Positions 33,268 to 41,527 of a stretch of DNA of 64,000 nt are shown here, piece by piece; position 1 is the stretch's first letter, and the number at the start of each line of letters is the position of its first letter. The notes beneath the pieces were generated by a model. It had not been told where the DNA came from. It worked only from the letters and a program-made list of their open reading frames with translations, and did not search any database. A program made the position numbers and the translations under genes. Where the stretch lies: NCBI GenBank assembly GCA_041396245.1, contig JAWKYW010000003.1:62001-126000 (forward strand), in the 5' to 3' direction. This stretch comes from Desulfobacillus sp041396245 (GTDB lineage Bacteria > Pseudomonadota > Gammaproteobacteria > Burkholderiales > Rhodocyclaceae).

Positions 33268-34697
33268 GCCCCCGCTTCCTGCAGGCGGGCCTGCCGGCCG
33301 GCCAGGCGCGGATCGAAGGCGTCGCGCACCGCATCGGAAAACAGGTTGGCCGCCAATACGAGGATGAACATGAAGGTGAAAGCGGCCACCAGCGACCACC
33401 AGACGATCGGTTCGCGCGCCAGTTCCAGGCGCGCGGTGTTGATCATGGTGCCGAAGCTGAAGGTGCTCGGATCGACGCCGATGCCGATATAGGACAGCAC
33501 GGCCTCGGCCAGCACCAGTCCAGAGAAGTCCATCACCACCGCGATCAGCACGATGTGCATGACGTTGGGCAGGATGTGACGGGCCATGATTCGGATCGAC
33601 GAAGCGCCGAAGGCCTGTGCCGCCTGCACATACTCCAGCTCGCGCAGCTTGAGGGTCTCCGCCCGCAGCAGCCGGCACAGTCCGGTCCAGCTGGTCACGC
33701 CGAGGATGAGGCAGAGCGCCAGCAGGCGCGCATCCGCACGCTGGGCGGCGGTGGCGAACCAGTCCGGGTGGGTATCGATCACCACCTGCATCATCAGCAC
33801 CGCGGCGGCGATGAGCAGTACGCCCGGAATCGAATTCAGGGTCGTGTAGAGATACTGGATGACATCGTCCACCCAGCCGCCGAGATAGCCGGCGACGATG
33901 CCCAGCCCCACGGCGAAGGGCAGCATGGCCAGCGTGGTGACGGTGCCGATGACCAGCCCGGTGCGGATGCTTTTCAGGGTGAGGTAGAGCACGTCCTGGC
34001 CGACCTTGTCGGTGCCGAAGACATGGTAACCGCCGGCCAGCGCGACGACCGGTCCCCCGAGCAGCAGCAGTCCCGTCAGCGTGGCGAGCACCGCATTCCA
34101 GGCGAAACGGGTCTCGCCGCGCCGGATGCTGCGCCAGGCATCCGGCCAGGGCACGCCCCGGCGCCGGGCGACCACCTGCACCGCAACCGCCACCAAAGTC
34201 AGTCCCGCCAGCACGGCGAGGACGAGACCGCGCACTACCCGTCCCGCCACGTCGGGCGCCCAGTCCCGGGCGGGATCCTCCAGATGCGCGCCGCCGTGCC
34301 TGAGTCGCGGGAATATCCGGGCCTGCGTGCCATCCGTCATCTCCACGGTTTCCCGGGCATAGAGATGGGTGGCCAGCGGTGCGGAATAGGTCTTCTCGGT
34401 GGCGGCCTTCAGGGGCTGCAGCAGCGCATCGAGGGCGCTGCGCACCTCGCTGCCGTAGCCGTTCGCCGGCTGGCCGGCAACGGCCTCCAGGCGCGGCCGA
34501 TAGTGCAGCGAGTCGAGCAGGCCGATCAGGATGAACACCGCCAGCACCGTCAGGGCCGCCATGCCGGCACGGCTCTCGCCGACGCGCCGCCACGACACCA
34601 GCAGGTATTCGCGACGGCTGACATGGAAAGCGGCCGCCACTGCGCAGGCGACGAGCAGGAAGACGAGGGCGTCGGTCCACAGAATCATCGGCATCAT
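33264..34697 (-). CDS. Oligopeptide ABC transporter permease (YejE-like), enlarged N-terminal part
   Basis: The 477-residue permease carries the canonical core from about residue 245, with GTDKVGQDVLYLTLKSIRTGLVIGT, FGASSIRIMARHILPNVMH (EAA loop near residue 360) and LSYIGIGVDPSTFSFGTMI. Before it are about 240 residues with four extra hydrophobic segments (about 6-25, 45-63, 155-178 and 205-228) around a polar region of about 90 residues. E. coli YejE is 341 residues, so about 130 residues are additional. The function of the extension is unknown. Both ends overlap neighbouring genes (four bases each), in the YejA-B-E-F order. Confidence 0.92.
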   Translation of the reverse strand: MMPMILWTDALVFLLVACAVAAAFHVSRREYLLVSWRRVGESRAGMAALTVLAVFILIGLLDSLHYRPRLEAVAGQPANGYGSEVRSALDALLQPLKAATEKTYSAPLATHLYARETVEMTDGTQARIFPRLRHGGAHLEDPARDWAPDVAGRVVRGLVLAVLAGLTLVAVAVQVVARRRGVPWPDAWRSIRRGETRFAWNAVLATLTGLLLLGGPVVALAGGYHVFGTDKVGQDVLYLTLKSIRTGLVIGTVTTLAMLPFAVGLGIVAGYLGGWVDDVIQYLYTTLNSIPGVLLIAAAVLMMQVVIDTHPDWFATAAQRADARLLALCLILGVTSWTGLCRLLRAETLKLRELEYVQAAQAFGASSIRIMARHILPNVMHIVLIAVVMDFSGLVLAEAVLSYIGIGVDPSTFSFGTMINTARLELAREPIVWWSLVAAFTFMFILVLAANLFSDAVRDAFDPRLAGRQARLQEAGA

Positions 34698-35671
34698 TGC
34701 AGCCTTACGCGCGGGTCAACCAGGGTGTAGGACAGGTCTGTCAGCAGCAGGCCGACGATGTAGAGCACCGAACCGATGAACACCATCGCGCGCACCACGG
34801 CGAAATCCTGAGCGTTGATGGCGTCGATGGTGTACGACCCCAGGCCGGGGATGCCGAAGAAGGACTCGACGATGAGCGAGCCCATGAAGAGCAGGGGAAT
34901 CACCACCACGACGCCGGTCAGGATCGGGATCATGGCGTTCTTCAGCACATGACGGAACAGCACGGCCGATTCCGAAAGTCCCTTGGCCCGCGCCGTGCGC
35001 ACGTAGTCCTTGCCGATCTCCTCGAGGAAGATGGTGCGGTACCAGCGCGTGCTCGCGCCGATGCCGGCCACCACGCTGATCAGCACCGGCAGGATCAGGA
35101 AGCGCGCGGCATCCAGCCCGCCGGCATAGCCCGATATCGGCACCAGGTGCCAGATCTTGCTTACCAGGTACTGCCCGCCGATGATGTAGAACAGGCTCGA
35201 TATCGACATCATGGCGACGCAGGTCACCACGCCCCAGAAGTCGAGGTAGGTGGCGCGGAAGAAGGCCAGCATGAGGGCAAAGGATACCGTGACGAAGAGT
35301 CCGAGCAGGAAGACCGGTACGGCGATGGCCAGGCTCGGCCCCATCCGCGTCCTGATCTCGTGTCCAATGTCGCGACCGTCGTCGGCGCGCCCGAAATCGA
35401 AGACAAAGAGCTTTACGGACTTCTCGAAGAAGATGGTATTCGTGACCTTCGCCGCCCCTTCGGCGGCACCATCGTAGAGCAGCGGCTTGTCGTAGCCCCG
35501 GTCCGCCTTCCACTTCTGGATCGCCTCCGGCGTGACGCGCTTGATGCCGAGTTGCATGCGCGCCATGTCGTCGGGGGTATTCACGACGAAGAACAGCGTG
35601 AAAGTGAGGAGATTCACGCCCACCAGGATCGGCAAGGCATACAGCAGGCGCCGAACGATGTAGGCCAGCAT
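34694..35671 (-). CDS. Oligopeptide ABC transporter permease (YejB-like)
   Basis: The 325-residue permease starts MLAYIVRRLLYALPILVGVNLLTFTLFFVVNTPDDMARMQLG, the N-terminal pattern of DppB/YejB-type subunits. The periplasmic loop contains FFEKSVKLFVFDFGRADDGRDIGHEIRTRMGPS, and the EAA loop near residue 240 reads YVRTARAKGLSESAVLFRHVLKNAMIPILTG. ATG 35671 overlaps the solute-binding-protein stop by ATGA, and its own stop overlaps the YejE-like gene. The order matches E. coli yejABEF. Confidence 0.94.
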   Translation of the reverse strand: MLAYIVRRLLYALPILVGVNLLTFTLFFVVNTPDDMARMQLGIKRVTPEAIQKWKADRGYDKPLLYDGAAEGAAKVTNTIFFEKSVKLFVFDFGRADDGRDIGHEIRTRMGPSLAIAVPVFLLGLFVTVSFALMLAFFRATYLDFWGVVTCVAMMSISSLFYIIGGQYLVSKIWHLVPISGYAGGLDAARFLILPVLISVVAGIGASTRWYRTIFLEEIGKDYVRTARAKGLSESAVLFRHVLKNAMIPILTGVVVVIPLLFMGSLIVESFFGIPGLGSYTIDAINAQDFAVVRAMVFIGSVLYIVGLLLTDLSYTLVDPRVRLQ

Positions 35672-37854
35672 CAGGTCCTGCCCCGGGCGCGTTCCCGCCG
35701 CCGCCAGCTCCACACCGCCGGCACCGCGCCGGCGACGAGGACGGCGGCAAACAGCGCGAGAGGCCAGCGCACAGGCCGGTTCCACTCGGCCCGCAGGCGC
35801 TCGCGCAGTGCGACGTCGATCCTTTTGTATTTGAGGCCGTTGCGCGCCATATTGTTCGGCTTGAGGTTGGACACCCAGCCGTGGTTCAGGCTGTAGTCCT
35901 TGGGATGGAAGCCGAAGGACCAGGGCGCGTCCTCGTGCAGGATGGCCGTCATGCGGTCGATCAGTGCCTGGCGCGCCGGTCCGTTTTCCATGTGCTTGAC
36001 CTGGCGGAAGAGCCGGTCGTACTCGGGATTGACGTAATTGGCCGCGTTCTCGCCCCGGCTGCGGGCGCGGCTCTGAGGTCCGTGGAAGAGGAAGAGGAAA
36101 TTCTCGGCATCGGGATAGTCGGCGTTCCAGCCCCACACAAAGATCTGCGCCGCGCCCTTGCGCACCTTCTCCTGGAAGCGGTTGTAGTCGGTGCCGCGGA
36201 TCTCCAGCTGGATGTCGAGCTTGGCTAGCTGCTTGCGGTACCAGTCCAGGCGCGGCTTGTCGCCGGGGCCGCGGTCGGTCGTGTCGAAATACAGCACCAG
36301 CGGCTGGCCGCTCTTCCCGTCGCGCCCGCCCGGATAGCCGGCTTCGGCAAGCAGCCGTTTCGCCGTTTCGATGGATTTCCGCCGCGGCGCGCCATTCACC
36401 CAGTCGTACACCACCGGATTCATGCCGGCCCGGCCGGTGCGGAGGCCGAAGATGCCGGGCGGGATCGGCCCCTGTGCGGGAATGCCGCGGCCGTTGGCGA
36501 AGATGGAGATGTATTCCTCCCAGTCGATGGCGATCGAAATGGCCTGGCGCAGCTTCCTTGCCCGCACGCGCGCCTCGGCATCGGCCTGGCTGCCGCCGAC
36601 CACCGGATCGAGCCAGTTGAAGGCGAAATAGCGCGTCGCCGTGCCGACCGAGGTGGCCAGCCGGATGCCCTTCGCCGCCATCTCGGGCGAAACGCCCGCC
36701 TCTCCCTCCACCGAGATGCGCACGGCCTGGTCGAAGCTGTCCGAGCCGATGCCGGAGAAATCGTAGTAGCCCTGCAGGAACTTGTTCCAGTAGGGAATGC
36801 CCTCGCGCTCGCGCGAGAACACCACCTTGTCGATGAACGGCATGCGCCGGCCGGCATCGGCGAGCAGGCCGGCCTGCGCATCGCCCTCCTCGCCCTCGTC
36901 CGGATAGGCCTCGCCGCGGAAGTTCGGGTTGCGCTCCAGCACCATGCGCGCATTGGGATTGTTCTCGGTGAGCATGAAGGGCCCGGTGCCGACCGGATAC
37001 CAGTCGAGCGTCAGGTTCTTCTCGACCATGCCCGGCTGGGCGAAGAAACGGTCGGCCTCGATCGGCACGGGGGCGAAGAAATTCATCGCCAGCCAGTAGG
37101 CGAACTGCGGATAGCGGCCCTTGATGCGAACGCGGTAAGTGTATTTGTCAACCGTCTCGGCCCCTGTCAGAGGGAATTGCGAGAGGTCGAGCCAGGCACC
37201 CCCCCTGCCTGCGGCGGCGAGGACGGCATCCTCGGCCTTCAGCCGTTCGGCGAATGCCTTCAGTCCGACGATGTACTCGCTCATCAGGCCGAAAATGGGC
37301 GAATGCAGGCGCGGGTGCGCCAGCCGCTTGATCTGATAGACGAAGTCGTCCGCCGTCAGTTCGCGCGTGCCGGTCTGGGCGAAGTCCCGCAATGCGAATA
37401 CGTCTCGGAGGGCTTCGCGCGTCAGGGAATGATAGAGCAGCCTGCCCGAATCGTCCCGCGCGAAGGCGGGATGCGGCTGGTACAGAATTCCCGGGCGAAT
37501 GCGGATTTCGTAGATCGAAAAGGCGAGCTGCGGCGAATCGGCCGCCACGGGACGGCCCGCCGCATCCTCGTAGCGTGGCTGCGGCAGGGCCGCTGCCGTC
37601 AGCGGTACCAGCGTATAGGGGCGCTTGAGGAAATGGTACTGCAGGGGCGGCTCGTAGACCTGCGAATTGAACTCGGATTCGTCCTCGCTGTAGGACTGCA
37701 CCGGATCGAGGTGCTTGGGCCGTTCGGTAAAAGCGCTATAGAGGATGTTGCGGCCACCCTCCTCGGCCGGATAGGGGTCGTTCCAGACCTCGCCGCAACC
37801 GGCAAGAGACACGACGAGGAGCAGCAGCCAGACATGCATCGGGATATCGCGCAT
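35671..37854 (-). CDS. Family 5 extracellular solute-binding lipoprotein (YejA-like)
   Basis: The 727-residue binding protein has an apparent lipoprotein signal, MHVWLLLLVVSLAGCG, so it would be membrane-anchored instead of free in the periplasm. It is larger than E. coli YejA (about 604 residues). YSAFTERPKHLDPVQSYSEDESEFNSQVYEPPLQYHF near the N terminus is the family 5 signature region, and AFNWLDP, IDWEEYISIFANGRG and KSGQPLVLYFDTTDRG appear later. A C-terminal segment (PVRWPLALFAAVLVAGAVPAVWSWRRRERARG) looks like a second membrane helix, unusual for a binding protein. Start 37854 is preferred; earlier or later in-frame ATGs exist (37893, 37839). Confidence 0.9.
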   Translation of the reverse strand: MRDIPMHVWLLLLVVSLAGCGEVWNDPYPAEEGGRNILYSAFTERPKHLDPVQSYSEDESEFNSQVYEPPLQYHFLKRPYTLVPLTAAALPQPRYEDAAGRPVAADSPQLAFSIYEIRIRPGILYQPHPAFARDDSGRLLYHSLTREALRDVFALRDFAQTGTRELTADDFVYQIKRLAHPRLHSPIFGLMSEYIVGLKAFAERLKAEDAVLAAAGRGGAWLDLSQFPLTGAETVDKYTYRVRIKGRYPQFAYWLAMNFFAPVPIEADRFFAQPGMVEKNLTLDWYPVGTGPFMLTENNPNARMVLERNPNFRGEAYPDEGEEGDAQAGLLADAGRRMPFIDKVVFSREREGIPYWNKFLQGYYDFSGIGSDSFDQAVRISVEGEAGVSPEMAAKGIRLATSVGTATRYFAFNWLDPVVGGSQADAEARVRARKLRQAISIAIDWEEYISIFANGRGIPAQGPIPPGIFGLRTGRAGMNPVVYDWVNGAPRRKSIETAKRLLAEAGYPGGRDGKSGQPLVLYFDTTDRGPGDKPRLDWYRKQLAKLDIQLEIRGTDYNRFQEKVRKGAAQIFVWGWNADYPDAENFLFLFHGPQSRARSRGENAANYVNPEYDRLFRQVKHMENGPARQALIDRMTAILHEDAPWSFGFHPKDYSLNHGWVSNLKPNNMARNGLKYKRIDVALRERLRAEWNRPVRWPLALFAAVLVAGAVPAVWSWRRRERARGRT

Positions 37855-37907
37855 CGTGCGCGGAGTGTAGCCGAAAGGGCGGAATGGCGTCATCCGCGAC
37901 GCTCCGC

Positions 37908-37913
37908 TATAAT
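37908..37913 (+). promoter_or_regulatory. -10 element of the fabI promoter
   Basis: A perfect TATAAT stands 27 bases before the fabI ATG, so the 5' untranslated leader would be short. The -35 region is poor. It lies within the N-terminal coding margin of the divergent transporter genes. Confidence 0.5.
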
Positions 37914-37940
37914 CGCGCGGTCATTTTACGGGACTCGACG

Positions 37941-38738
37941 ATGGGCTTTCTCGCTGGAAAACGCATCCTCATCACCGGCCTGCTCTCCAACCGCTCGATC
38001 GCCTATGGCATAGCCAAGGCTTGCCATCGCGAAGGCGCCAAACTGGCCTTCACCTACCAGAACGATCGTTTCAGGGAGCGCGTTGCCAAATTCGCCGAGG
38101 AATTCGACAGCACTCTGGTCTTTTCCTGCGACGTGGCGGAAGACGCGCAAATCGATGCCCTGTTCTCGCAACTGGCCAGTCACTGGGACGGCCTCGACGG
38201 CCTGGTGCATTCCATCGCCTTCGCGCCGGGCGAGGCCATCGAGGGCGACTTCCTCGACGGCATCACACGCGATGGCTTCCGCATCGCCCACGACGTATCC
38301 TCCTACAGCTTTCCGGCCCTGGCCAAGGCCGCCCGACCGCTGCTGCTGAAGGGAAACAACGCCTCGCTGCTGTGCCTGACCTATCTCGGCGCCGTGCGCA
38401 CGCTGCCGAACTACAACACCATGGGCCTGGCCAAGGCCAGCCTGGAAGCCGCCACCCGCTACCTGGCCTTCTGCCTCGGGCCGCAAGGCATCCGCGCCAA
38501 CGCCATTTCGGCCGGCCCGATCAAGACCCTGGCCGCCTCCGGCATCGGCAATTTCGGCAAGCTGCTTGCCTACAACGCCCACCATGCACCGCTGCGGCGC
38601 AACGTCACCATCGAGGAAGTCGGCAATGCCGCCGCCTTCATGCTCTCCGACCTGGCCAGCGCCATCACCGGCGAAATCCTTTACGTGGACGGCGGACTCA
38701 ACACCACGGCCCTCGGCAATTCCGAACCGCTGCCATAA
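37941..38738 (+). CDS. fabI: Enoyl-[acyl-carrier-protein] reductase (NADH)
   Basis: FabI reduces trans-2-enoyl-ACP in the last step of each fatty-acid elongation cycle and is the triclosan target. The 265-residue protein has GFLAGKRILITGLLSNRSIAYGIAKACHREGAKLAFTYQ at the N terminus. FDCDVAEDAQI-like FSCDVAED (about 63-70) and SIAFAPGEA follow. The catalytic pair is in YNTMGLAKASLEAATRYLA (Tyr about 156, Lys about 163), with SAGPIKTLAASGI and the C-terminal GEILYVDGGLNTTAL. The ATG at 37941 follows GGGAC at good spacing. Confidence 0.97.
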   Translation: MGFLAGKRILITGLLSNRSIAYGIAKACHREGAKLAFTYQNDRFRERVAKFAEEFDSTLVFSCDVAEDAQIDALFSQLASHWDGLDGLVHSIAFAPGEAIEGDFLDGITRDGFRIAHDVSSYSFPALAKAARPLLLKGNNASLLCLTYLGAVRTLPNYNTMGLAKASLEAATRYLAFCLGPQGIRANAISAGPIKTLAASGIGNFGKLLAYNAHHAPLRRNVTIEEVGNAAAFMLSDLASAITGEILYVDGGLNTTALGNSEPLP

Positions 38739-38753
38739 GCGTCCCGGCGCAAC

Positions 38754-38790
38754 AAACGAAACGGGCTGCCGTGGCAGCCCGTTTCGTTTT
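38754..38790. terminator. Bidirectional terminator between fabI and ppiD
   Basis: A 17-bp perfect inverted repeat (AAACGAAACGGGCTGCC) with a two-base centre and T or A runs at both ends serves both fabI (plus) and ppiD (minus), which converge here. Confidence 0.92.
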
Positions 38791-38821
38791 GCTGGTCGCA
38801 CTAAGTGTCAACTGGCGCGGA

Positions 38822-40735
38822 TTACTCGCCCTCACCCTTAGCCAGCGCTTCCCTGTCAACCTCCACGCCGTAGCGCTGCCGCAGTGCGGCAAGATAGGCA
38901 TTGAAATCCTCCGTGCCGGCGAGCTGCGTCAGCTGTGCACGCAAGGCCCTGGCGCGGGGATCGGTCTCCCCCTTGGTCGAGCCGCTGCGCACCTGGGCAA
39001 TGCGGAAAAGCGCGTAGCTGCCGTCCGGCAACTGCACGCCGGCATGAGCCGGCAGCTTGCCCACGGGTGCCTGGAATATGGCCTGCTGCGCCTCGGGCAC
39101 CAGCCCGCGCATCGGCTGGCGCACGACGGCCTGAGGCTGGCTCCACGACAGCGCAGGGTTTTCGCCCTTGTTCAGCCGCGCCAGCAGCGCCTCGCCTTCC
39201 TTGAGCGCCAGGCGTGCCGCCTCCTCGGCGGCGAGCGTCTTCTCGATTTCCGGCTTCACGGCGTCGAAGGCGCGCAATTCGGCCGGACGCACCTCCAGCA
39301 CGCGCGCGGCCACCAGGGTGTTCGGCGCCACCTCGATGGCGTCGGTGTTGCGCCGGTTCTTCAGGACATCGTCTGAAAACAGGGCGGCGACGAGCTTTTC
39401 GTTGCTTGCCAGCGGGCCGGCCTCGGCCCGGTTCGCCCGATCGAAGAAGCCGGTCTGGCGAAGCGCCAGCTTGAACGTCTCCGCGGCCGGCTTGAGGGAG
39501 TCGGACTGTTCGTACACCATGTTCGAGAAAGCCTCGGCCACTTCCGCGAATTTCCTGCCGGCCGCCTCCTTCTTCAATTCGGCCTCGATCGAATCCCGCG
39601 CCTCCTCCAGGCTGCGCACCTTGCCCGGCTTGATGCCGGTCAGGCGAATGACATGGAAGCCGAAATCGCTGCGCACCACGTCGCTGATCTGGTTTACCTT
39701 GAGAGAAAATACGGCATCCTCGAAAGGCTTGACCATGGCGCCGCGCGGGAAGTAACCGAGGTCGCCGCCCTTTTCCGCCGAGCCCGGATCCTGCGAATTA
39801 TCCTTGGCAAGCTGGGCGAAGTTGCCGGGCGATTTCTTCAGCTGGGCGAGGATCCGCTCGATCCGTTTTCTCGCAGCAGCCTGTTCCGCTTCCGGCGCAT
39901 CCGGGGCCGCCTGGATCAGGATGTGGCTGGCGCGGCGTTCCTCCTCGGTAACGTAACTGTCCGCATTCGCTTCGTAGGTTCGCTTGATCTCGTCCGGGCT
40001 GATCGTGGTCTGCTCGGCCAGGGCCTCACGGCTCAGTACGACATATTCGGCCCGGATCCGCTGCGGTATCTCGAACGCCTTGCGATTCTTCTCGTAGAAC
40101 GCCCTGGCGGCGTCCTCGCCGATAGCGGCCTGCCCGGCGAAGCGTTCGGGGCGGATCGTCACCTGGCTCACCTGCCGTTCCTCGAGCTGTACGGCAATCA
40201 ATCCTTTGGCCGCGGCATTGGAAACCACGGCGGTATCCGAAACGGCCTGGACCAGTTGCTGAATCGTCAGGTCCTGCCGCAGCCTGGCCTCGAAACCCGC
40301 CTGCGTCAGGCCCTGGGCCCGCAGGGCCTGCTCGTAGCGCTGTCTGGAAAACTGGCCGTTCTCCTGCAGGGCAGGAATCGAGCCGATGACTTCAATCAAT
40401 TGCGCGTCGGTCGCGCCCAGACCGGATTTCGTCGCGTGCAGCAGCAACAGGCGCTGGCTCACCAGCGAATCGAGCAGGGCCAGCCGCGCTTCCGGCGTCT
40501 CCAGCATGGCCGGGTTGAACTCGCGCCCCAACTGGTTCCGCAGGCGATCCTGCTGATCGCGCAGGGCCTGGGCGAATTCCTGTCGCGAAATCGGGCTGCC
40601 CCCGACGCTGGCCAGTTCGCCGGCGCCGCCATCGCCACCGAAATAGGAATCCACCCCCCAGAAAGCAAAGGGCAGCGTGATCAGGACGAGGAAGACCTGG
40701 ACTATCCGTTTGTTGTTGCGGACTGCGTCAAACAT
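38822..40735 (-). CDS. ppiD: Periplasmic peptidyl-prolyl isomerase PpiD
   Basis: The 637-residue protein has one N-terminal membrane anchor (RIVQVFLVLITLPFAFWGVDSYFGG, about residues 10-33). A SurA-like N-terminal chaperone region follows (SPISRQEFAQALRDQQDRLRNQLG, from about 46). A parvulin domain at about residues 260-360 has RRASHILIQAAPDAPEAEQAAARKRIERILAQLK, DNSQDPGSAEKGGDLGYFPRGAMVKPFEDAVFSLKVNQISDVVRSDFGFHVIRLTG. This fits PpiD, an inner-membrane chaperone close to the Sec translocon. It lies downstream of two tRNA genes after hupB, the conserved lon-hupB-ppiD neighbourhood. Confidence 0.95.
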   Translation of the reverse strand: MFDAVRNNKRIVQVFLVLITLPFAFWGVDSYFGGDGGAGELASVGGSPISRQEFAQALRDQQDRLRNQLGREFNPAMLETPEARLALLDSLVSQRLLLLHATKSGLGATDAQLIEVIGSIPALQENGQFSRQRYEQALRAQGLTQAGFEARLRQDLTIQQLVQAVSDTAVVSNAAAKGLIAVQLEERQVSQVTIRPERFAGQAAIGEDAARAFYEKNRKAFEIPQRIRAEYVVLSREALAEQTTISPDEIKRTYEANADSYVTEEERRASHILIQAAPDAPEAEQAAARKRIERILAQLKKSPGNFAQLAKDNSQDPGSAEKGGDLGYFPRGAMVKPFEDAVFSLKVNQISDVVRSDFGFHVIRLTGIKPGKVRSLEEARDSIEAELKKEAAGRKFAEVAEAFSNMVYEQSDSLKPAAETFKLALRQTGFFDRANRAEAGPLASNEKLVAALFSDDVLKNRRNTDAIEVAPNTLVAARVLEVRPAELRAFDAVKPEIEKTLAAEEAARLALKEGEALLARLNKGENPALSWSQPQAVVRQPMRGLVPEAQQAIFQAPVGKLPAHAGVQLPDGSYALFRIAQVRSGSTKGETDPRARALRAQLTQLAGTEDFNAYLAALRQRYGVEVDREALAKGEGE

Positions 40736-40770
40736 GTTCGGTCACCGACCCGAAAGCTGATGAAGATAGT

Positions 40771-40800
40771 AAAAAAGGCGAACTTGCGTTCGCCTTTTCT
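40771..40800 (-). terminator. Intrinsic terminator after tRNA-Asp
   Basis: AAAAGGCGAAC pairs with GTTCGCCTTTT around TTGC. On the minus strand it is followed by TTACT. It lies just downstream of tRNA-Asp and before ppiD. Confidence 0.85.
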
Positions 40801-40806
40801 TCGTGC

Positions 40807-40883
40807 TGGCGGAGTGGACGGGACTCGAACCCGCGACCCCCGGCGTGACAGGCCGGTATTCTAACCAACTGAACTACCACTCC
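40807..40883 (-). tRNA. tRNA-Asp (anticodon GTC)
   Basis: Seventy-seven nucleotides with encoded CCA. The acceptor stem is GGAGTGG/CCACTCC and the anticodon stem is CCGGC/GCCGG around CTGTCAC. It is 72 bases after tRNA-Val(TAC) on the same strand. Confidence 0.97.
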
Positions 40884-40955
40884 CGAATTCCGTGCTTCTC
40901 CAGGAGTGCACTTGTCCTGGTTGTCGTTGCCGACCGGACCGCCGCGAATCCTGGC

Positions 40956-41031
40956 TGGTGGGTGCTGACGGGATCGAACCGCCGACATTCGCCGTGTAAA
41001 GGCGACGCTCTACCAGCTGAGCTAAGCACCC
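40956..41031 (-). tRNA. tRNA-Val (anticodon TAC)
   Basis: Seventy-six nucleotides with encoded CCA. The acceptor stem is GGGTGCT/AGCACCC and the anticodon stem is TCGCC/GGCGA around TTTACAC. It follows hupB on the same strand; the window therefore has two valine tRNAs of different anticodon. Confidence 0.97.
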
Positions 41032-41087
41032 GCTTGCCCCGCCGTCCGCAGCTTGCGTCACAGCCCGCGCGGCCCGGGGAAAGCGCG

Positions 41088-41360
41088 CTAGTTTACCGCA
41101 TCTTTCAACGCTTTTCCAGCGCGGAACTTCGGCACGCGGGCTGACTTGATCTTGATCGTCGCGCCGGTGCGCGGATTGCGGCCGCTGCGGGCTGCACGCT
41201 TGCCGACGTAGAAGGTGCCAAAACCGACCAGCGTCACCATGCCGCCCTTTTTGAGGGAGGACCTGATCGCGCCGACGGTGGCGTCGATCGCCCGGCCGGC
41301 GGCTGCCTTGGAAATATCGGCCGACTTGGCGATTTGATCGATGAGTTCTGACTTGTTCAC
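41088..41360 (-). CDS. hupB: HU-family DNA-binding protein
   Basis: HU is a small nucleoid protein that binds and bends DNA without sequence preference. The 90-residue protein starts at GTG, (M)NKSELIDQIAKSADISKAAAGRAIDATVGAIRSSLKKGGMVTLVGFGTF, with arm RAARSGRNPRTGATIKIKSARVPKFRAGKALKDAVN. AGGGGG lies upstream of the GTG. Position after lon matches the classic lon-hupB pairing. Confidence 0.96.
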   Translation of the reverse strand: MNKSELIDQIAKSADISKAAAGRAIDATVGAIRSSLKKGGMVTLVGFGTFYVGKRAARSGRNPRTGATIKIKSARVPKFRAGKALKDAVN

Positions 41361-41480
41361 AAAGGCCCCCTCTGAATTTGGATTGATGAAAGACGAACGT
41401 GCTTTATAGCAAGCCGAAAAACCTCGTGTCAAGCAACATTCCGGAGCGTGGCAAGTTAAACCGGAGGATGGATGCAAATC

Positions 41481-41518
41481 GCGCCTTCCCTGCCGCGAAC
41501 TTGCGGCAGGGAAGGCGC
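41481..41518 (-). terminator. Perfect 16-bp hairpin after lon, without T tract
   Basis: GCGCCTTCCCTGCCGC and its exact reverse complement surround a six-base loop (GAACTT on the plus strand). On the minus strand it starts about 10 bases after the lon stop codon. GATTTGC, not a run of T, follows. It could terminate with help or stabilise the lon mRNA 3' end. Confidence 0.6.
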
Positions 41519-41527
41519 ACGAGGAGG

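Noticed and set aside
30997..33492. An 831-codon plus-strand frame across the mltD end and the Yej-like ATPase gene
   Set aside because: It is antisense to the double ATPase and has no recognisable domain.
33268..34680. N-terminal extension of the YejF-like ATPase
   Set aside because: The frame stays open upstream inside the permease gene, but the ATPase begins at 33267 with MSLLRIES, and the upstream translation is the wrong frame of the permease.
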